Shown: piece by piece, positions 8,246-16,728 of the stretch
How positions within the stretch are numbered: the first letter of the stretch is position 1
Layout: each line of letters opens with the position of its first letter
Assembly: GCA_942491145.1 (NCBI GenBank)
Contig: CALOBC010000014.1
Coordinates: 62,001-126,000, forward strand
Direction of reading: 5' to 3'
Length of the DNA: 64,000 bases
Origin: CAXQUZ01 sp942491145
Lineage (GTDB): Bacteria > Myxococcota_A > UBA796 > UBA2385
Program-made: the position numbers and the translations under genes
Notes under the pieces: generated by a model
Told to the model about the DNA's origin: nothing
Databases searched by the model: none
What the model saw: only the letters and a program-made list of their open reading frames with translations

Positions 8246-9264
8246 GGCTCGACCGGGTAGGAGTCGGAGAAAAACTCGACATTGGTGGAGTAGCCGTCGT
8301 AGCTGGACAAGGCGTGGGTGGCGGCGTGCACCAGAAAGGGCCCCATGAAGGGCCACTCGGCGCCTTCGACCTCCACCTTCACCGACGGCGCCAGCTCCGG
8401 GTGCCACGTGCAGCGCAGGGTGCCGCGGATGAAGCGCTCCCCGCGGCGCTGCAGGATGGCCACCGCCGTCTCTTCGAGGGCGCTCGCGCTGGCCATCGAC
8501 AAGGGCATCGGCAGCACCAGCTCTTGGGCGCCCAGGGCCGCTTGGCGCAGCTCCACGCCTGTCTTTCCGCCGGAGATGACCTTGAGCCCAGCCTTGTCGG
8601 CCGCATAGCTCAGCGCCTCGGTCGCCTTGCGGTAGTCCCGGCCGTGCATCGTGACTTTGGTGACCAGCGGCGCAAAGTCGGCGTCCAAGCTCGCGTCGAT
8701 GACGTCGTAGCCCCACACCAAGCTGGTCGCGGCACCGGCGGCCGGCTGGTTTCTGGGGGCGAAGCTGACCTTTCCGCCGGCCCAGTACAGCGCGAAGTTC
8801 CGCTCCCGGCACATGTGCTTGAGCATGCGCAGCATGTCGTCGTCGAGGAAGACCATCTCGGCCGCCGAGGGCTTGACCCCCTGCACCTGGGCCGACACCC
8901 CAACCGCATCGAGAAGGGCCTTCACTGCGGCATCTCGGGTCTGTTCCTTCACTTCCGAAAGACGCTTATTGCGCAGCCTGTGGAGCTTCTCCAGCCCCAC
9001 CAGCGTCACCTGGTAGGGCACGCTGGATCCCCGGCGCAGCGACACCCGCACGATGTCGCCCTCGGCCGTGCGGTCGCCCAGCTCCAGCTTCCAGGCCACG
9101 CCGGGCTTGAGCTGGGTCACCAGGGCCGCCATGCCCTCGCCCCGAGGCAGCGTGAGCTGGACCACGAGGCTGTCGAGCTCGTCCATCGACTCGCGAAATT
9201 CGAGCGTGCTGATGTAGTCCGACACCAGATCTGCGGTCCCATCGATGGTCAGCGTGCAGCGCAT
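8242..9264 (-). CDS. Baseplate hub protein, phage late control D / gp27-like
   Basis: A 340-residue protein from the ATG at 9264, two nt after the stop of the Afp7-like gene. It has the layout of gpD/gp27 hub proteins: an N-terminal beta barrel (TLTIDG, FRESMDELDSLVVQL), then QVTLVGLEKLHRL, a helical DAAVKALLDAVG segment and a long C-terminal beta region ending near VEFFSDSYPVEP. In Afp/PVC and VgrG proteins the hub is often fused to the gp5-like spike. Here the spike is a separate gene at the other end of the operon (15860-16558). It forms the threefold hub beneath the tube. Confidence 0.8.
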   Translation of the reverse strand: MRCTLTIDGTADLVSDYISTLEFRESMDELDSLVVQLTLPRGEGMAALVTQLKPGVAWKLELGDRTAEGDIVRVSLRRGSSVPYQVTLVGLEKLHRLRNKRLSEVKEQTRDAAVKALLDAVGVSAQVQGVKPSAAEMVFLDDDMLRMLKHMCRERNFALYWAGGKVSFAPRNQPAAGAATSLVWGYDVIDASLDADFAPLVTKVTMHGRDYRKATEALSYAADKAGLKVISGGKTGVELRQAALGAQELVLPMPLSMASASALEETAVAILQRRGERFIRGTLRCTWHPELAPSVKVEVEGAEWPFMGPFLVHAATHALSSYDGYSTNVEFFSDSYPVEP

Positions 9265-9265
9265 G

Positions 9266-9955
9266 TCAGCGTGAGTCGTCGCCGCCGGCCCCACCGCCGC
9301 CGGACTCTGAGGGTCGGTCCGGGAACATCACCTCATCGGGGGTAAGGTCCGCCAAGGCACGACCAATCATCGCGACCCGCACGCTGGCGCGCCGGGGGTT
9401 GCCGTCCCCGTCGAACAGCGTGACCGTGACGTCGAGGCTGCGGATGGCCCCAGAGAAAGTGAAGCTGCCCCAGCGCATCACCACGATGGGCGGCCGGCGG
9501 TAGGCGTCCGTCGTGCCGCCAGATCCGCTGATGTCGAGCACCTCGGTCATCTTGAACCAGGCCCGCAAGTGGTCGGCCACGTCGTTGGTGGCGCCCAGCT
9601 CGGTGGACTCGTCGACGATGTCGCGGTCGTTGGAGGGCCCCAGCACCCCGCCCAGGAACAGCGGGTTGAGCGCGGCGGCGGCCAATGCGAGCTTCTCAAG
9701 GGTGTTGGCGGCCCGGGGCTCGGTCTGGTCGAGGGTCACGTCGAAGTTGAGCGTGTCGGGCTCGCCGCCGGTGAACGTGAGCGAGGGCTGGCCCGACTCA
9801 AACTCCCGCCCCTTCTGCCACGAGCGGCCCCGGCGCAAGGTCAGGTTCGCGGGGTTGAACTGAAGACTATAAGTCTTGTCCCCTTCGACCTCCAGCTTCG
9901 CCTTGGTGGGCTCGGGGTTGATGATGGTGCTGGCAAACGAGGTGACGATGGACAT
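9266..9955 (-). CDS. CIS tube/baseplate adaptor, Afp7-like
   Basis: A 229-residue protein whose ATG immediately follows the TAG of the preceding gene. An N-terminal YSLQFNPANLTLRRG stretch, followed by a beta-rich segment (LTFTGGEPDTLNFDVTLDQTE) and a PPIVVMRWGSFTF strand, is characteristic of the contractile-injection-system tube protein N-terminal domain found in Afp7-type proteins and LysM-bearing gp53 homologues. No C-terminal LysM domain is visible; the protein ends in a Gly/Ser-rich tail. It is expected to link the tube to the hub. Confidence 0.8.
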   Translation of the reverse strand: MSIVTSFASTIINPEPTKAKLEVEGDKTYSLQFNPANLTLRRGRSWQKGREFESGQPSLTFTGGEPDTLNFDVTLDQTEPRAANTLEKLALAAAALNPLFLGGVLGPSNDRDIVDESTELGATNDVADHLRAWFKMTEVLDISGSGGTTDAYRRPPIVVMRWGSFTFSGAIRSLDVTVTLFDGDGNPRRASVRVAMIGRALADLTPDEVMFPDRPSESGGGGAGGDDSR

Positions 9956-10729
9956 CTACGCGCCCTCCCTGTCGTCGCTGGCCACGGGCTCGACGGGTGC
10001 GGTCTGTTCTTCTTCTTCGGTGTCGTCCCGCTCTGCTGGGGCATCCAGGACGAGCTCTTCGGGCGCTTCGTCCTCCCGGGCCGCGGGGGGGGCGTCCCAT
10101 GCGTGCACCACGTCTTCGGCTTCGTCGTACAGCCGCTCACCCAGGTTGCGCAGAGAGGCCGTGGGGTCGAGCATCACGTCGCCCACGTCGCCGCCCAAGG
10201 ACACGAGCCCGTCCGCCATCGACGACACCGAGTTGACCAGGTCCCCCAGCGAGGACGTGCGGGTCACGATCATGTTGAAGTCTTCGTAGACCAGCGTGAG
10301 CTCTTCGAGGGACCACTCGCTGCTGGCGGTGTCGAGGGGCGAGGCCTTCCACGAGCGGGGCCATGCGCCGGCGAAGCGCATCAGCCGCGTGGGCCAGCCG
10401 TTGCGCTTGAGCTGGATGACAAAGACGTCCCGGCGGTAGAACTTGCCCACGCGCACGGCGTCGGCCCAGTCGTAGAGGGTGGTCCAGATGGGCGTGCCCC
10501 AGCGCAAGGTCACCTCTCCCCACTGGGACACCGAGCCCGGCGCGTGGGGCAGCAAGTGGGGCGAGTGGTTGCGGCCGCCCTCGACCAAGCTCTGGGGGGT
10601 GAGCGTGATGCCGGCACCGGTGACGCTGCGGAAGTCGCCGAAGGGGCGAATGCCGATGAGCACGACGAAGTTGTAGGAGACATCGGGCTCGGCGACGCCG
10701 GGCAGCACGGACTGGAGGAAGCTGCTCAT
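9956..10729 (-). CDS. Tube-family protein with acidic C-terminal tail (Afp5-like)
   Basis: A 257-residue protein from the ATG at 10729, overlapping the upstream stop by 4 nt (ATGA). Residues ~15-170 carry the gp19/TIGR02241-type tail tube signature (YNFVVLIG, SVTGAGITL, TLRWGT, VFVIQLKRNG, WPRSWKASPLD, EELTLVYEDF). The last ~60 residues are an extra, strongly acidic Ala/Glu/Asp tail. The distance from the two main tube genes and its place next to the hub genes suggest the tube-initiating ring that contacts the baseplate, as Afp5/Pvc5 does. Confidence 0.75.
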   Translation of the reverse strand: MSSFLQSVLPGVAEPDVSYNFVVLIGIRPFGDFRSVTGAGITLTPQSLVEGGRNHSPHLLPHAPGSVSQWGEVTLRWGTPIWTTLYDWADAVRVGKFYRRDVFVIQLKRNGWPTRLMRFAGAWPRSWKASPLDTASSEWSLEELTLVYEDFNMIVTRTSSLGDLVNSVSSMADGLVSLGGDVGDVMLDPTASLRNLGERLYDEAEDVVHAWDAPPAAREDEAPEELVLDAPAERDDTEEEEQTAPVEPVASDDREGA

Positions 10730-11958
10730 GCGCGCACCTCGACGGTGGCCGACACGCCGGGGTCCACGCCGACGCGCACCCGGAGGTGACGGGCCCAGGG
10801 GCGCACCGCGGCCGAGAGCTCGGCGATGAGCGAGGGCTTGGACGGGTCGGGGTCGAGGCTGCCGCTGATGGCCGGGGACCCGGTGCCGCTGGGGCCGGTC
10901 AGCAAGCCGGACTGGACGAAGGGCCGCAGCACGATGTCGAGGGCGGCGACCAGCGCGAGGGACTCCGAGGAGGTCACCGGGCGGAAGACGAATTCTTCGG
11001 CGGCGAGGCGCACCCGGCGGTGGATGAGCTTCACCGTGCGCAGGGCCGCGAGGTCCCACTCACCGAGGGGAGCACGGAGCGTGGACTCCCCGAGAATGGT
11101 CGCCTCTGAGCCATTTTCGTCAAGCATGAGCCCGTTGACATGGGCGCCCGCGGGCAGAGATCTGGCCAGCGGGAGGGCCGCCGCACAGCGCACCGTGCGG
11201 CCCGGTCCAAGGACCATCGTCTGGCCCGTCTTGCCGTGAAACACCACGTCATCCCGGCGGGCGAGGGTGCCCGCGACGGCAGCAGCGGCTGAGCGCCAGC
11301 CTTGTCGTCCGAGGGCAGCCGCACTGCCGGCCCAGGCAAACAGGGCGACGTCTTGGCCCAGCGCTGAAGGCAACAGGTCGTCTTCGTCGGCGCCCACGGG
11401 CATGTCGAGCAGGGCCACTTGCCACGCTTCCCGCAGGGTGGGGCCGAGGGCCGCGGCGACGGCGCTGATGTTGCGGGCGGCCAGGCCGGGGTCTGCGGGG
11501 GTTCCGTTCAACACTGGCGCCGGACCCCGGGCATCGGGCACCAACACGAGCACGCCCGACAGGGTGCTCAGGGGGCCTTGGAGCACGTCGAGCACCTCGG
11601 GGGTGGCGACGGACCATGGCCGGGCACCGGGCACCCGCGCGAGCAACAAGTCCACCGAGGTGGCACCGGCGGCAAGGGCCAGTGCGACGGTGTCTTGGGC
11701 CAGTGAGGGGTGGCGTCCGCCGAGCCCCGGCAAGCCCCGGAGGTCCTGTCGGTGGCCAAAGCGCAGATGCTCCACCACCGCCCCTCGGGCCTCGCGGTCT
11801 GGCGCTCGCACGACGGCCCCCGGGTAGATGTCGGAGAGCCACTGGGGCGTGCGGGGGCCCACCGCGAGCACACACACCCGGGGCACCGCGAGCGCTGCTG
11901 TTGCGGGACGACGAACGCCAACCCGCACGCTGACGCCACTCTCGACGGTCCTGGCCAT
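10726..11958 (-). CDS. Divergent second sheath-like protein
   Basis: A 410-residue protein from the ATG at 11958. Most of it is not obviously similar to anything I recognise. Its C-terminal third parallels the sheath's C-terminal domain: LRTVKLIHRRVRLAAEEFVF here against VRRLFLFIERSVRDAVNWAV in the main sheath, each followed by a helix and a short beta pair reaching the end. It lacks the sheath's Pro-Gly-Val-Tyr N-terminal strand. Some eCIS carry extra sheath genes that form the baseplate-proximal or cap-proximal layer. A specialised sheath-layer role is inferred from the C-terminal similarity and gene position. Confidence 0.55.
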   Translation of the reverse strand: MARTVESGVSVRVGVRRPATAALAVPRVCVLAVGPRTPQWLSDIYPGAVVRAPDREARGAVVEHLRFGHRQDLRGLPGLGGRHPSLAQDTVALALAAGATSVDLLLARVPGARPWSVATPEVLDVLQGPLSTLSGVLVLVPDARGPAPVLNGTPADPGLAARNISAVAAALGPTLREAWQVALLDMPVGADEDDLLPSALGQDVALFAWAGSAAALGRQGWRSAAAAVAGTLARRDDVVFHGKTGQTMVLGPGRTVRCAAALPLARSLPAGAHVNGLMLDENGSEATILGESTLRAPLGEWDLAALRTVKLIHRRVRLAAEEFVFRPVTSSESLALVAALDIVLRPFVQSGLLTGPSGTGSPAISGSLDPDPSKPSLIAELSAAVRPWARHLRVRVGVDPGVSATVEVRA

Positions 11959-11989
11959 GATGCTCGCAGTCTATGGTGGAGAAGAAAGC

Positions 11990-12157
11990 TCAGCCCTCAG
12001 ACTCGAGGACCCGCTTGTTGATGGCGCTCACCTGACCTACCCATGCCACCCGCTCTCGGTGTGGCAGCGCCAGAATGTCGTCCAAGGACCAGTGGAGGTG
12101 GTAGGCGATGAACGCCGCCTCTTCCCGGATCTTGTTCAGCGGGTAGGTCACGCTCAC
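11990..12157 (-). CDS. Small DUF6760-like eCIS protein, 55 aa
   Basis: Starts at a GTG overlapping the upstream stop by 4 nt (GTGA, 12154-12157) and ends at TGA 11990. The protein begins MSVTYPLNKIREEAAFIAYH and contains HWSLDDILALPHRERVAWV and QVSAINKR. The pattern Y-P-L-x-x-I-x-E-E-x-A-x-I-A-Y-H-x-H-W, W-S-x-D-D-I-L, H-x-x-R, W-V-x-x-I/V-x-x-I-N is that of the tiny DUF6760-type protein found beside the tail-chaperone-like gene in many eCIS loci. Its function is not known to me; size and position are reminiscent of tail assembly factors. It is easily missed because of its length and GTG start. Confidence 0.8.
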   Translation of the reverse strand: MSVTYPLNKIREEAAFIAYHLHWSLDDILALPHRERVAWVGQVSAINKRVLESEG

Positions 12158-12498
12158 CCCCCCGGCTGGGAGGGATCTCCTTTCGGGATGGCCGCGGCAC
12201 CGTAGGAGAGCGCGTAGATGGCGTACTCCAGGGCGCGTACATCCTGCACATGCAGCTTCTTGATGTCTTCAATGGTGACCACGGTGTTCTCGCCAATGCG
12301 CTTCACGCACCGGGACAACAACAAGGTCTTGTAGACAAGGTCATTGGGGTTCCGCGTGTACTCCGCAGACATCCCAATGTAGAACTCGTCCCCGCCAGTG
12401 ACGGCGCGGACCTCAGCATCGCGGACAACTTCGCCGTCCTTTCCGGTCACTCCGATCGGAAGCTCGACGAAGGCCCGCTGTTCGATGGGGGCGCTCAA
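12154..12498 (-). CDS. Phage tail assembly chaperone-like protein
   Basis: A 114-residue soluble protein from a TTG start, 13 nt after the second tube gene. The composition and pattern (FVELPIGVTGKDGEVV, EVRAVTGGDEFYI, LLSRCVKRIG, TIEDIKKLHVQDVRALEYAI) match the Mu gp41/Phage_TAC_7-type proteins found after tube genes in phages and eCIS. These are thought to act in tube assembly rather than being part of the particle. It overlaps the DUF6760-like gene by 4 nt. Confidence 0.7.
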   Translation of the reverse strand: MSAPIEQRAFVELPIGVTGKDGEVVRDAEVRAVTGGDEFYIGMSAEYTRNPNDLVYKTLLLSRCVKRIGENTVVTIEDIKKLHVQDVRALEYAIYALSYGAAAIPKGDPSQPGG

Positions 12499-12511
12499 TG
12501 CAGGTCCTGGG

Positions 12512-12961
12512 CTACTCGTTGGTCACGCGCTCGACGGTGAGCTGGATGCGCTCGATGGCGCCTTCGCTGCCGGTGGCGTCCATCTCGGGAAGCTCCCAGC
12601 GGCTGGGCCACGCACCGCGGCACATCATGGTCCGGGCGACGGTGCCGTCCGGCTTCATCATCTCGATCTTCACGTCCTTGCGGGTGACGCCACCGGTCTC
12701 GATCTCCAAGCGCCAGCCATAAAATGAGTCGCTGCCGTTGTAGATCCGCTCCAGCGTGACGTCCTCGTAGGAGGTCCGGCCGACGGCCTTGCGCACATAG
12801 GGGTCGGTGCCGTGCATGAACTCCATCGGCTCGGAGTTGCTGACAACCCCAGAGACCCGGATGAAGGCCTGGTTGATGTCGCCAGCCACGTCCGGGATGC
12901 TCACCCGGAAGTTGAACGCGCCAATGTAGTTGTCGGTGTCGAGCTCGGGAAACAGGGCCAT
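12512..12961 (-). CDS. Tail tube protein (Afp1-like, gp19 family)
   Basis: A 149-residue protein with the full tail-tube signature: an N-terminal YIGAFNFRVSIPD strand, INQAFIRVSGV, YNGSDSFYGW, a Val/Ile strand ahead of RTMMCRGAWPSRWELP, and a C-terminal IERIQLTVERV strand. Hexameric rings of this type stack to form the inner tube that carries cargo. It shares its architecture with the neighbouring tube protein at 13018-13518, so the tube may be heteromeric or the two may occupy different layers. Confidence 0.9.
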   Translation of the reverse strand: MALFPELDTDNYIGAFNFRVSIPDVAGDINQAFIRVSGVVSNSEPMEFMHGTDPYVRKAVGRTSYEDVTLERIYNGSDSFYGWRLEIETGGVTRKDVKIEMMKPDGTVARTMMCRGAWPSRWELPEMDATGSEGAIERIQLTVERVTNE

Positions 12962-13017
12962 TGAAGTCTCCGGAATTCCAGAAGGGTGGGAAACAGTGCG
13001 GGGTGGAGCGGGAGCGC

Positions 13018-13518
13018 TCAGCCGCCTTCAGCGAAGGTGGGGAGCAAGCTCAGCTCCTCTTCAGTGGTCTCGAAGACTTCTTGCACCGTCAGCACGATGG
13101 TCTCGATGGCCGGGTTGCTCGACATGGCGTCGAGATCGGGCATCTGCCAGCGGCTGGGCCACGCGCCGATGAGGGCCATCGCACGGGCTGTGGTGCCGTC
13201 CCGCCTTCGCAAGCGCACATAGACGTTCTTTCGGTACGGAGCGGTGGGGTCGAGCCCTTCGCCCCGCTCGATCTGGCGCCGCCACCGGTACAAGGCGTCG
13301 GATCCGTCGTAGACCCGCTCCAAGTTGATGTCGGCGTACTTCACCCGGCCCGGCGCCGTGTTGACCGACCCGTCCGTGCCCTGCATCCACGTGAGCTGCT
13401 CCGACTCGGTGGCCAAGCCGGAGACCCGCACGAACTGCTGGTTCACGTCCTGGCTGGAGATGCCCTCGATGGTGACATCGAATTGGAATGTGCCGACGTG
13501 GCGGTCTACGGACGACAT
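13018..13518 (-). CDS. Tail tube protein, second paralogue
   Basis: A 166-residue gp19-type tube protein: HVGTFQFDVTIEGI, VNQQFVRVSGLATES, YADINLERVYDGSDALY, IGAWPSRWQMPDLDA and IETIVLTVQEVF. It differs from its neighbour by a longer charged hairpin (RWRRQIERGEGLDPTAPY) and by a ~15-residue Glu-rich C-terminal extension. It lies 80 nt after the sheath gene, as in other eCIS operons where sheath and tube are adjacent. Confidence 0.9.
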   Translation of the reverse strand: MSSVDRHVGTFQFDVTIEGISSQDVNQQFVRVSGLATESEQLTWMQGTDGSVNTAPGRVKYADINLERVYDGSDALYRWRRQIERGEGLDPTAPYRKNVYVRLRRRDGTTARAMALIGAWPSRWQMPDLDAMSSNPAIETIVLTVQEVFETTEEELSLLPTFAEGG

Positions 13519-13598
13519 CCGGTCCTCGGTGGGAAGGGGAGGGCGCGCTGGGGCGGTCCGACCGATGAAGGCCGGACCGACTCAAGCGCAGAGGCCGA

Positions 13599-15506
13599 CT
13601 AGCTCGGCACTTCCATGGGGGCCTGGCGGAAGCGGATGCGGACAAACTCGGCCGGGAACGGCGGCTTGACGGTCACATCCACGGTCAACAGGCCGTTGCG
13701 AACATCGACGTCGGGGTTGTTCTCGTTGTCGCACTTCACCGTGTAGGCGCTGGTGTGGACGTCGCCGTCCAGCATGCCTTGGCTCCACAGCGAGTAGAGG
13801 AACGACCGGATGGTGGTGGCCAGATCCCGCCGGGTGAGCGAGTTGTTGGGCAGGAACACGGCCCAGTTCACGGCGTCGCGGACGGAGCGCTCGATGAACA
13901 GGAACAAGCGGCGGACGTTGACGTAGCGCCACTGGGCATCCGACGCGACGGTGCGGGCGCCCCAGATGCGGATGCCGCCCCCAGGACGATGCCGGATGAT
14001 GTTGATGGACTTCGTGTTCAGCGGGCCCTGCTCGCGGTCGGAGATCTCGGTGACCAGCTCGGCCGCCCCGAGCATCTGCTCGTTGGCCGGGGCCTTGTGC
14101 ACGCCGCCGCCGGCCTTGAGGTCGGTGCCTGCGATGACGCCCGCGACATGGCCCGAGGGGGGCGCGATGACGTAGCGGTCGTGGGGACCGGTCGACAGGG
14201 GGTTCTCGACGATGAGCCAGGGGCCATAGGCGCCGCCGTAGCCGCTGTCGTCCCGGGGCACGGCGCGGTCGAGCAGCTCGTCATTGGCGTAGCCGAGGAA
14301 GCGCAGCTCGCTGGACTCGGGGTAAGGACGGGCCTCGAGGACCTCCATCTCGTAGGGCGAGCCGGTCTTGCACCAGCGGAACGCATCGAGGGTGGTGCCC
14401 CGGGGTTCCTTGGTCATCAGGTAGCGAGGGGTCTCGAGCACCGCGAAGATGTCGCCGCGGCCCTTGGGTCCGGCGTACTCCAGGATGGCTTGCTGCCAGG
14501 ACAGGTCGAGGCCCGGCGCGGCGATCATGGCGACGTTGCCGGAGCTGTCGTAGCAAGCTTCGAGGAACTGGCGCTTGTTGGGACCCGCGGTGCCGTGGGC
14601 CTGGATGACCAGCGCGGGATAGGCCGTGGCGCCGCCATTGTCGAAGAATCCCTGCAGGGCGATCTCGAGGCGGTGCAGGCCCGGGTGGGCGCGCAGCCAG
14701 CGGTCCCAAGCCTTGCGACCGGCACCCCCGAGGGTGTCCCAGATGGCCTGGGCCTTGGTGTCGTTGATGTTGCGGGCGCTGCCGATGATCTGGACGAAGA
14801 GCTTCTCGCCGAGCTCGGCACGCCACTGGCGGTAGCCGGTCATGTTGGTGATCGACGGCGCCGGGCCCATGAGCCGCTGGTGGATGTCGTCGACGTCGAT
14901 GACGGCGGGCTTGTCTTTGGTCGAGACCACCGCGAGCGTGCCCGAGTGGGCGATGTCATTGCGGGCGGCGTGGCCAGCAAGAGTCATCAAGAAGGCGTCC
15001 TCGTCGGCACCCCAGGCAAGCTCCCACTCGCCGCCTTCCTTCACGCTGAGCAAGGACCGGGCGATGGGCACCCGCAGCAGCTCACCGGCGGGGTTGCGCA
15101 AGCGCACCGCTTCGTCGTCGTGGGCGGGCTGGACTTCCCAGCGTCCGGGGAGGGCCTCGCTGACCAGGGCTTGCAGCCGGGTGGTCGTGGGTGCGGGAGC
15201 CGGGGCCGGCGCCTTGGTGGGCTTCTTGCTGTCCTTGGCGTCCGTCGCCGCTGCAGCCGCAGGCGGGGCCTCTTCGGCAGGGGCCTGGAGCGAACCGAAT
15301 GCCAGGGCACGGTTCCAGCTCAGCCGCACGTGCTCTTCGGCCGCGGGAATAAACATCGCGGCAGCGGCACCACGACCGGGCAGGAAATTGGTGGGAAGGG
15401 TCAAGACCGCGGCAAAGCCGGTGTCTGTTGTGGCGGAGGCCTGGACGGGCCGTGGTCCGCCGGAGACCTCTTCAATGTAGACACCGGGGGTCCTGTATTC
15501 AGGCAA
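13599..15506 (-). CDS. Contractile sheath protein
   Basis: A 635-residue protein from a TTG start with a good SD (AAGGGAG, 6-7 nt upstream). The N-terminus PEYRTPGVYIEEVSGGPRPV is the hallmark of tail sheath subunits. The C-terminal domain has WRYVNVRRLFLFIERS, the NNSLTRRDLATTIRSFL helix and the final PPFPAEFVRIRFRQ strand used for the sheath mesh. Residues ~75-110 are an Ala/Pro/Lys-rich low-complexity insertion, probably surface exposed. It forms the outer cylinder whose contraction drives the tube. It is the longest structural subunit after gpJ here and the only full-length sheath gene. Confidence 0.93.
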   Translation of the reverse strand: MPEYRTPGVYIEEVSGGPRPVQASATTDTGFAAVLTLPTNFLPGRGAAAAMFIPAAEEHVRLSWNRALAFGSLQAPAEEAPPAAAAATDAKDSKKPTKAPAPAPAPTTTRLQALVSEALPGRWEVQPAHDDEAVRLRNPAGELLRVPIARSLLSVKEGGEWELAWGADEDAFLMTLAGHAARNDIAHSGTLAVVSTKDKPAVIDVDDIHQRLMGPAPSITNMTGYRQWRAELGEKLFVQIIGSARNINDTKAQAIWDTLGGAGRKAWDRWLRAHPGLHRLEIALQGFFDNGGATAYPALVIQAHGTAGPNKRQFLEACYDSSGNVAMIAAPGLDLSWQQAILEYAGPKGRGDIFAVLETPRYLMTKEPRGTTLDAFRWCKTGSPYEMEVLEARPYPESSELRFLGYANDELLDRAVPRDDSGYGGAYGPWLIVENPLSTGPHDRYVIAPPSGHVAGVIAGTDLKAGGGVHKAPANEQMLGAAELVTEISDREQGPLNTKSINIIRHRPGGGIRIWGARTVASDAQWRYVNVRRLFLFIERSVRDAVNWAVFLPNNSLTRRDLATTIRSFLYSLWSQGMLDGDVHTSAYTVKCDNENNPDVDVRNGLLTVDVTVKPPFPAEFVRIRFRQAPMEVPS

Positions 15507-15551
15507 GCTGGCTCCCTTCGGGGGTGGGCCCCGAGTCGACGTGGCGGTGGG

Positions 15552-15863
15552 TCACCGAGGTGGGTTGGCTGGGACAACAGAGGGGGGCGCCGCGGGACGG
15601 TCACCGGGTGCGTAGACAATCTTCAGGCCGCCGGCGACGGTGCGCTGAGTGAGCGCGTGTCGGACCGGGCCGAGATGCCGGCGGACGAGCAACGACATGA
15701 TCGGGAACTTGAGCCCGTGCGGACCATACAGGTGATCGACGTGCATGTCCTCGGGCGGGTGGGCCGGCGTGCCGAGGGTGGTCGCGTCCGCGTGCAGTGC
15801 GCCGAGCGGCGAGCGGTGGGCGAGCAGCGGCGAGGGGCTGTCGTCGGGGCGAGGGGTGGTCAT
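15552..15863 (-). CDS. Small unrecognised eCIS operon protein
   Basis: A 103-residue protein from an ATG overlapping the spike gene's stop by 4 nt (ATGA, 15860-15863). It is Pro/His/Ala rich with a central stretch HVDHLYGPHGLKFPIMSLLV and no membrane segment or signal peptide. The position after the spike would suit a spike-tip or accessory protein, but it lacks the PAAR-type pattern, so I leave the function open. Coding status rests on the overlap and the clean frame between two certain genes. Confidence 0.6.
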   Translation of the reverse strand: MTTPRPDDSPSPLLAHRSPLGALHADATTLGTPAHPPEDMHVDHLYGPHGLKFPIMSLLVRRHLGPVRHALTQRTVAGGLKIVYAPGDRPAAPPSVVPANPPR

Positions 15864-16558
15864 CCGATCATCACCGTGGCGCCGGACAGCTCAAGCTGGC
15901 CAGTGGCTTTCACCGTGCACGACGCGGTGGCGGTCACGCTGACGTCTTTGGCGGAGACCGAGACACTCCCGGAGCTCGCCTTGACGTCGACGTTTCCCGT
16001 GGCGGTCAAGTTGACGTCTTTGGCCTCAATCACGATCTTGTCGGCGGTCTTCACCGTGATGATCTTGGCCGCGTCGATGGTGACGTTGCCGTCGGTCTTC
16101 ACGGTGACGTCTTTGTCGGCAATGACGGACACGAGGCCATCGGCGGTGTTGAGCCGGATGGCCACCTTGGCGCCGGACGCGATGATCTCGATGAGCTCTG
16201 CGCCGTCTGTGTCATCGAAGCTCAGTGTGTGGCCGGTGCGCGTGATGAGTTGCTTTAGGTTGTTCTTGCCGTCCGCTTCGGGGTTCTTGGGCTTGTTGGC
16301 GCTGTTGTACAGGCCACCCAACACCAGCATGCCGTCGGGCTCGCGGCCCGCCCCGCACAGCACGGCCACTTCATCGCCGATCTCAGGCAAGAACAGGGCG
16401 CCATGACTCGTCGAGGCGATGGGCTGAACCACCCGCAGCCAAGGCAAGACCACCTCGGCGCCATACGCGAGCAGCTTGACCTGCACCCGGCCCAAGGAGT
16501 CCGGGTCCTTGGTGTCCGTGACCTCGGCGGTCAGGAGGGTCTGGGGGGCGGTCTGCAT
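15860..16558 (-). CDS. Spike protein, gpV/gp5/VgrG C-terminal type
   Basis: A 232-residue protein, first gene of the eCIS operon. Residues ~10-90 form an OB-fold barrel of the phage baseplate V family (DPDSLGRVQVKL, VLPWLRVVQP, GALFLPEIGDEVAVL, LVLGGLYN). From ~100 onward there is a repetitive beta run of alternating Val/Ile/Thr (VTVKTDGNVTIDAAKII and similar), typical of a triple-stranded beta-helix needle. It forms the trimeric puncturing spike attached to the hub (8242-9264). In many eCIS the two parts are one polypeptide; here they are separate genes 6.6 kb apart in one operon. Confidence 0.88.
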   Translation of the reverse strand: MQTAPQTLLTAEVTDTKDPDSLGRVQVKLLAYGAEVVLPWLRVVQPIASTSHGALFLPEIGDEVAVLCGAGREPDGMLVLGGLYNSANKPKNPEADGKNNLKQLITRTGHTLSFDDTDGAELIEIIASGAKVAIRLNTADGLVSVIADKDVTVKTDGNVTIDAAKIITVKTADKIVIEAKDVNLTATGNVDVKASSGSVSVSAKDVSVTATASCTVKATGQLELSGATVMIG

Positions 16559-16728
16559 CGCGAGGCCAGTCCAGAGAGGTCACGGGGGTGGAGGTCGGGG
16601 ATTGGGCACCAAGCTCAGGCGCACAACCGCTGAGGCACAGCGACTTTCCAACCCCACCTGTCGGCAGGGAGTATGCTTTGCCGCGCCGGTCGCGGTCAAC
16701 CGATGGTGGCCGGCGAGGGAGGGTGACG
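16559..16728. promoter_or_regulatory. Divergent promoter region between eCIS operon and DUF4157 gene
   Basis: These 170 nt separate the spike start (minus) from the DUF4157 start (plus) and must drive the long eCIS operon unless transcription starts further out. A GGAGGG ribosome-binding site lies at 16717-16723 for the plus-strand gene. I see no convincing sigma-70 boxes or operator palindrome. Confidence 0.5.

Noticed and set aside
1..16558. Contractile-tailed prophage
   Set aside because: No terminase, portal, capsid, lysis or replication genes; the gene set (Afp7-, Afp11-, DUF6760- and DUF4157-like) is that of an eCIS.
1..16558. Type VI secretion system
   Set aside because: No TssJ/L/M membrane complex, ClpV or Hcp-type genes; the sheath is a single long subunit of the phage/eCIS kind.
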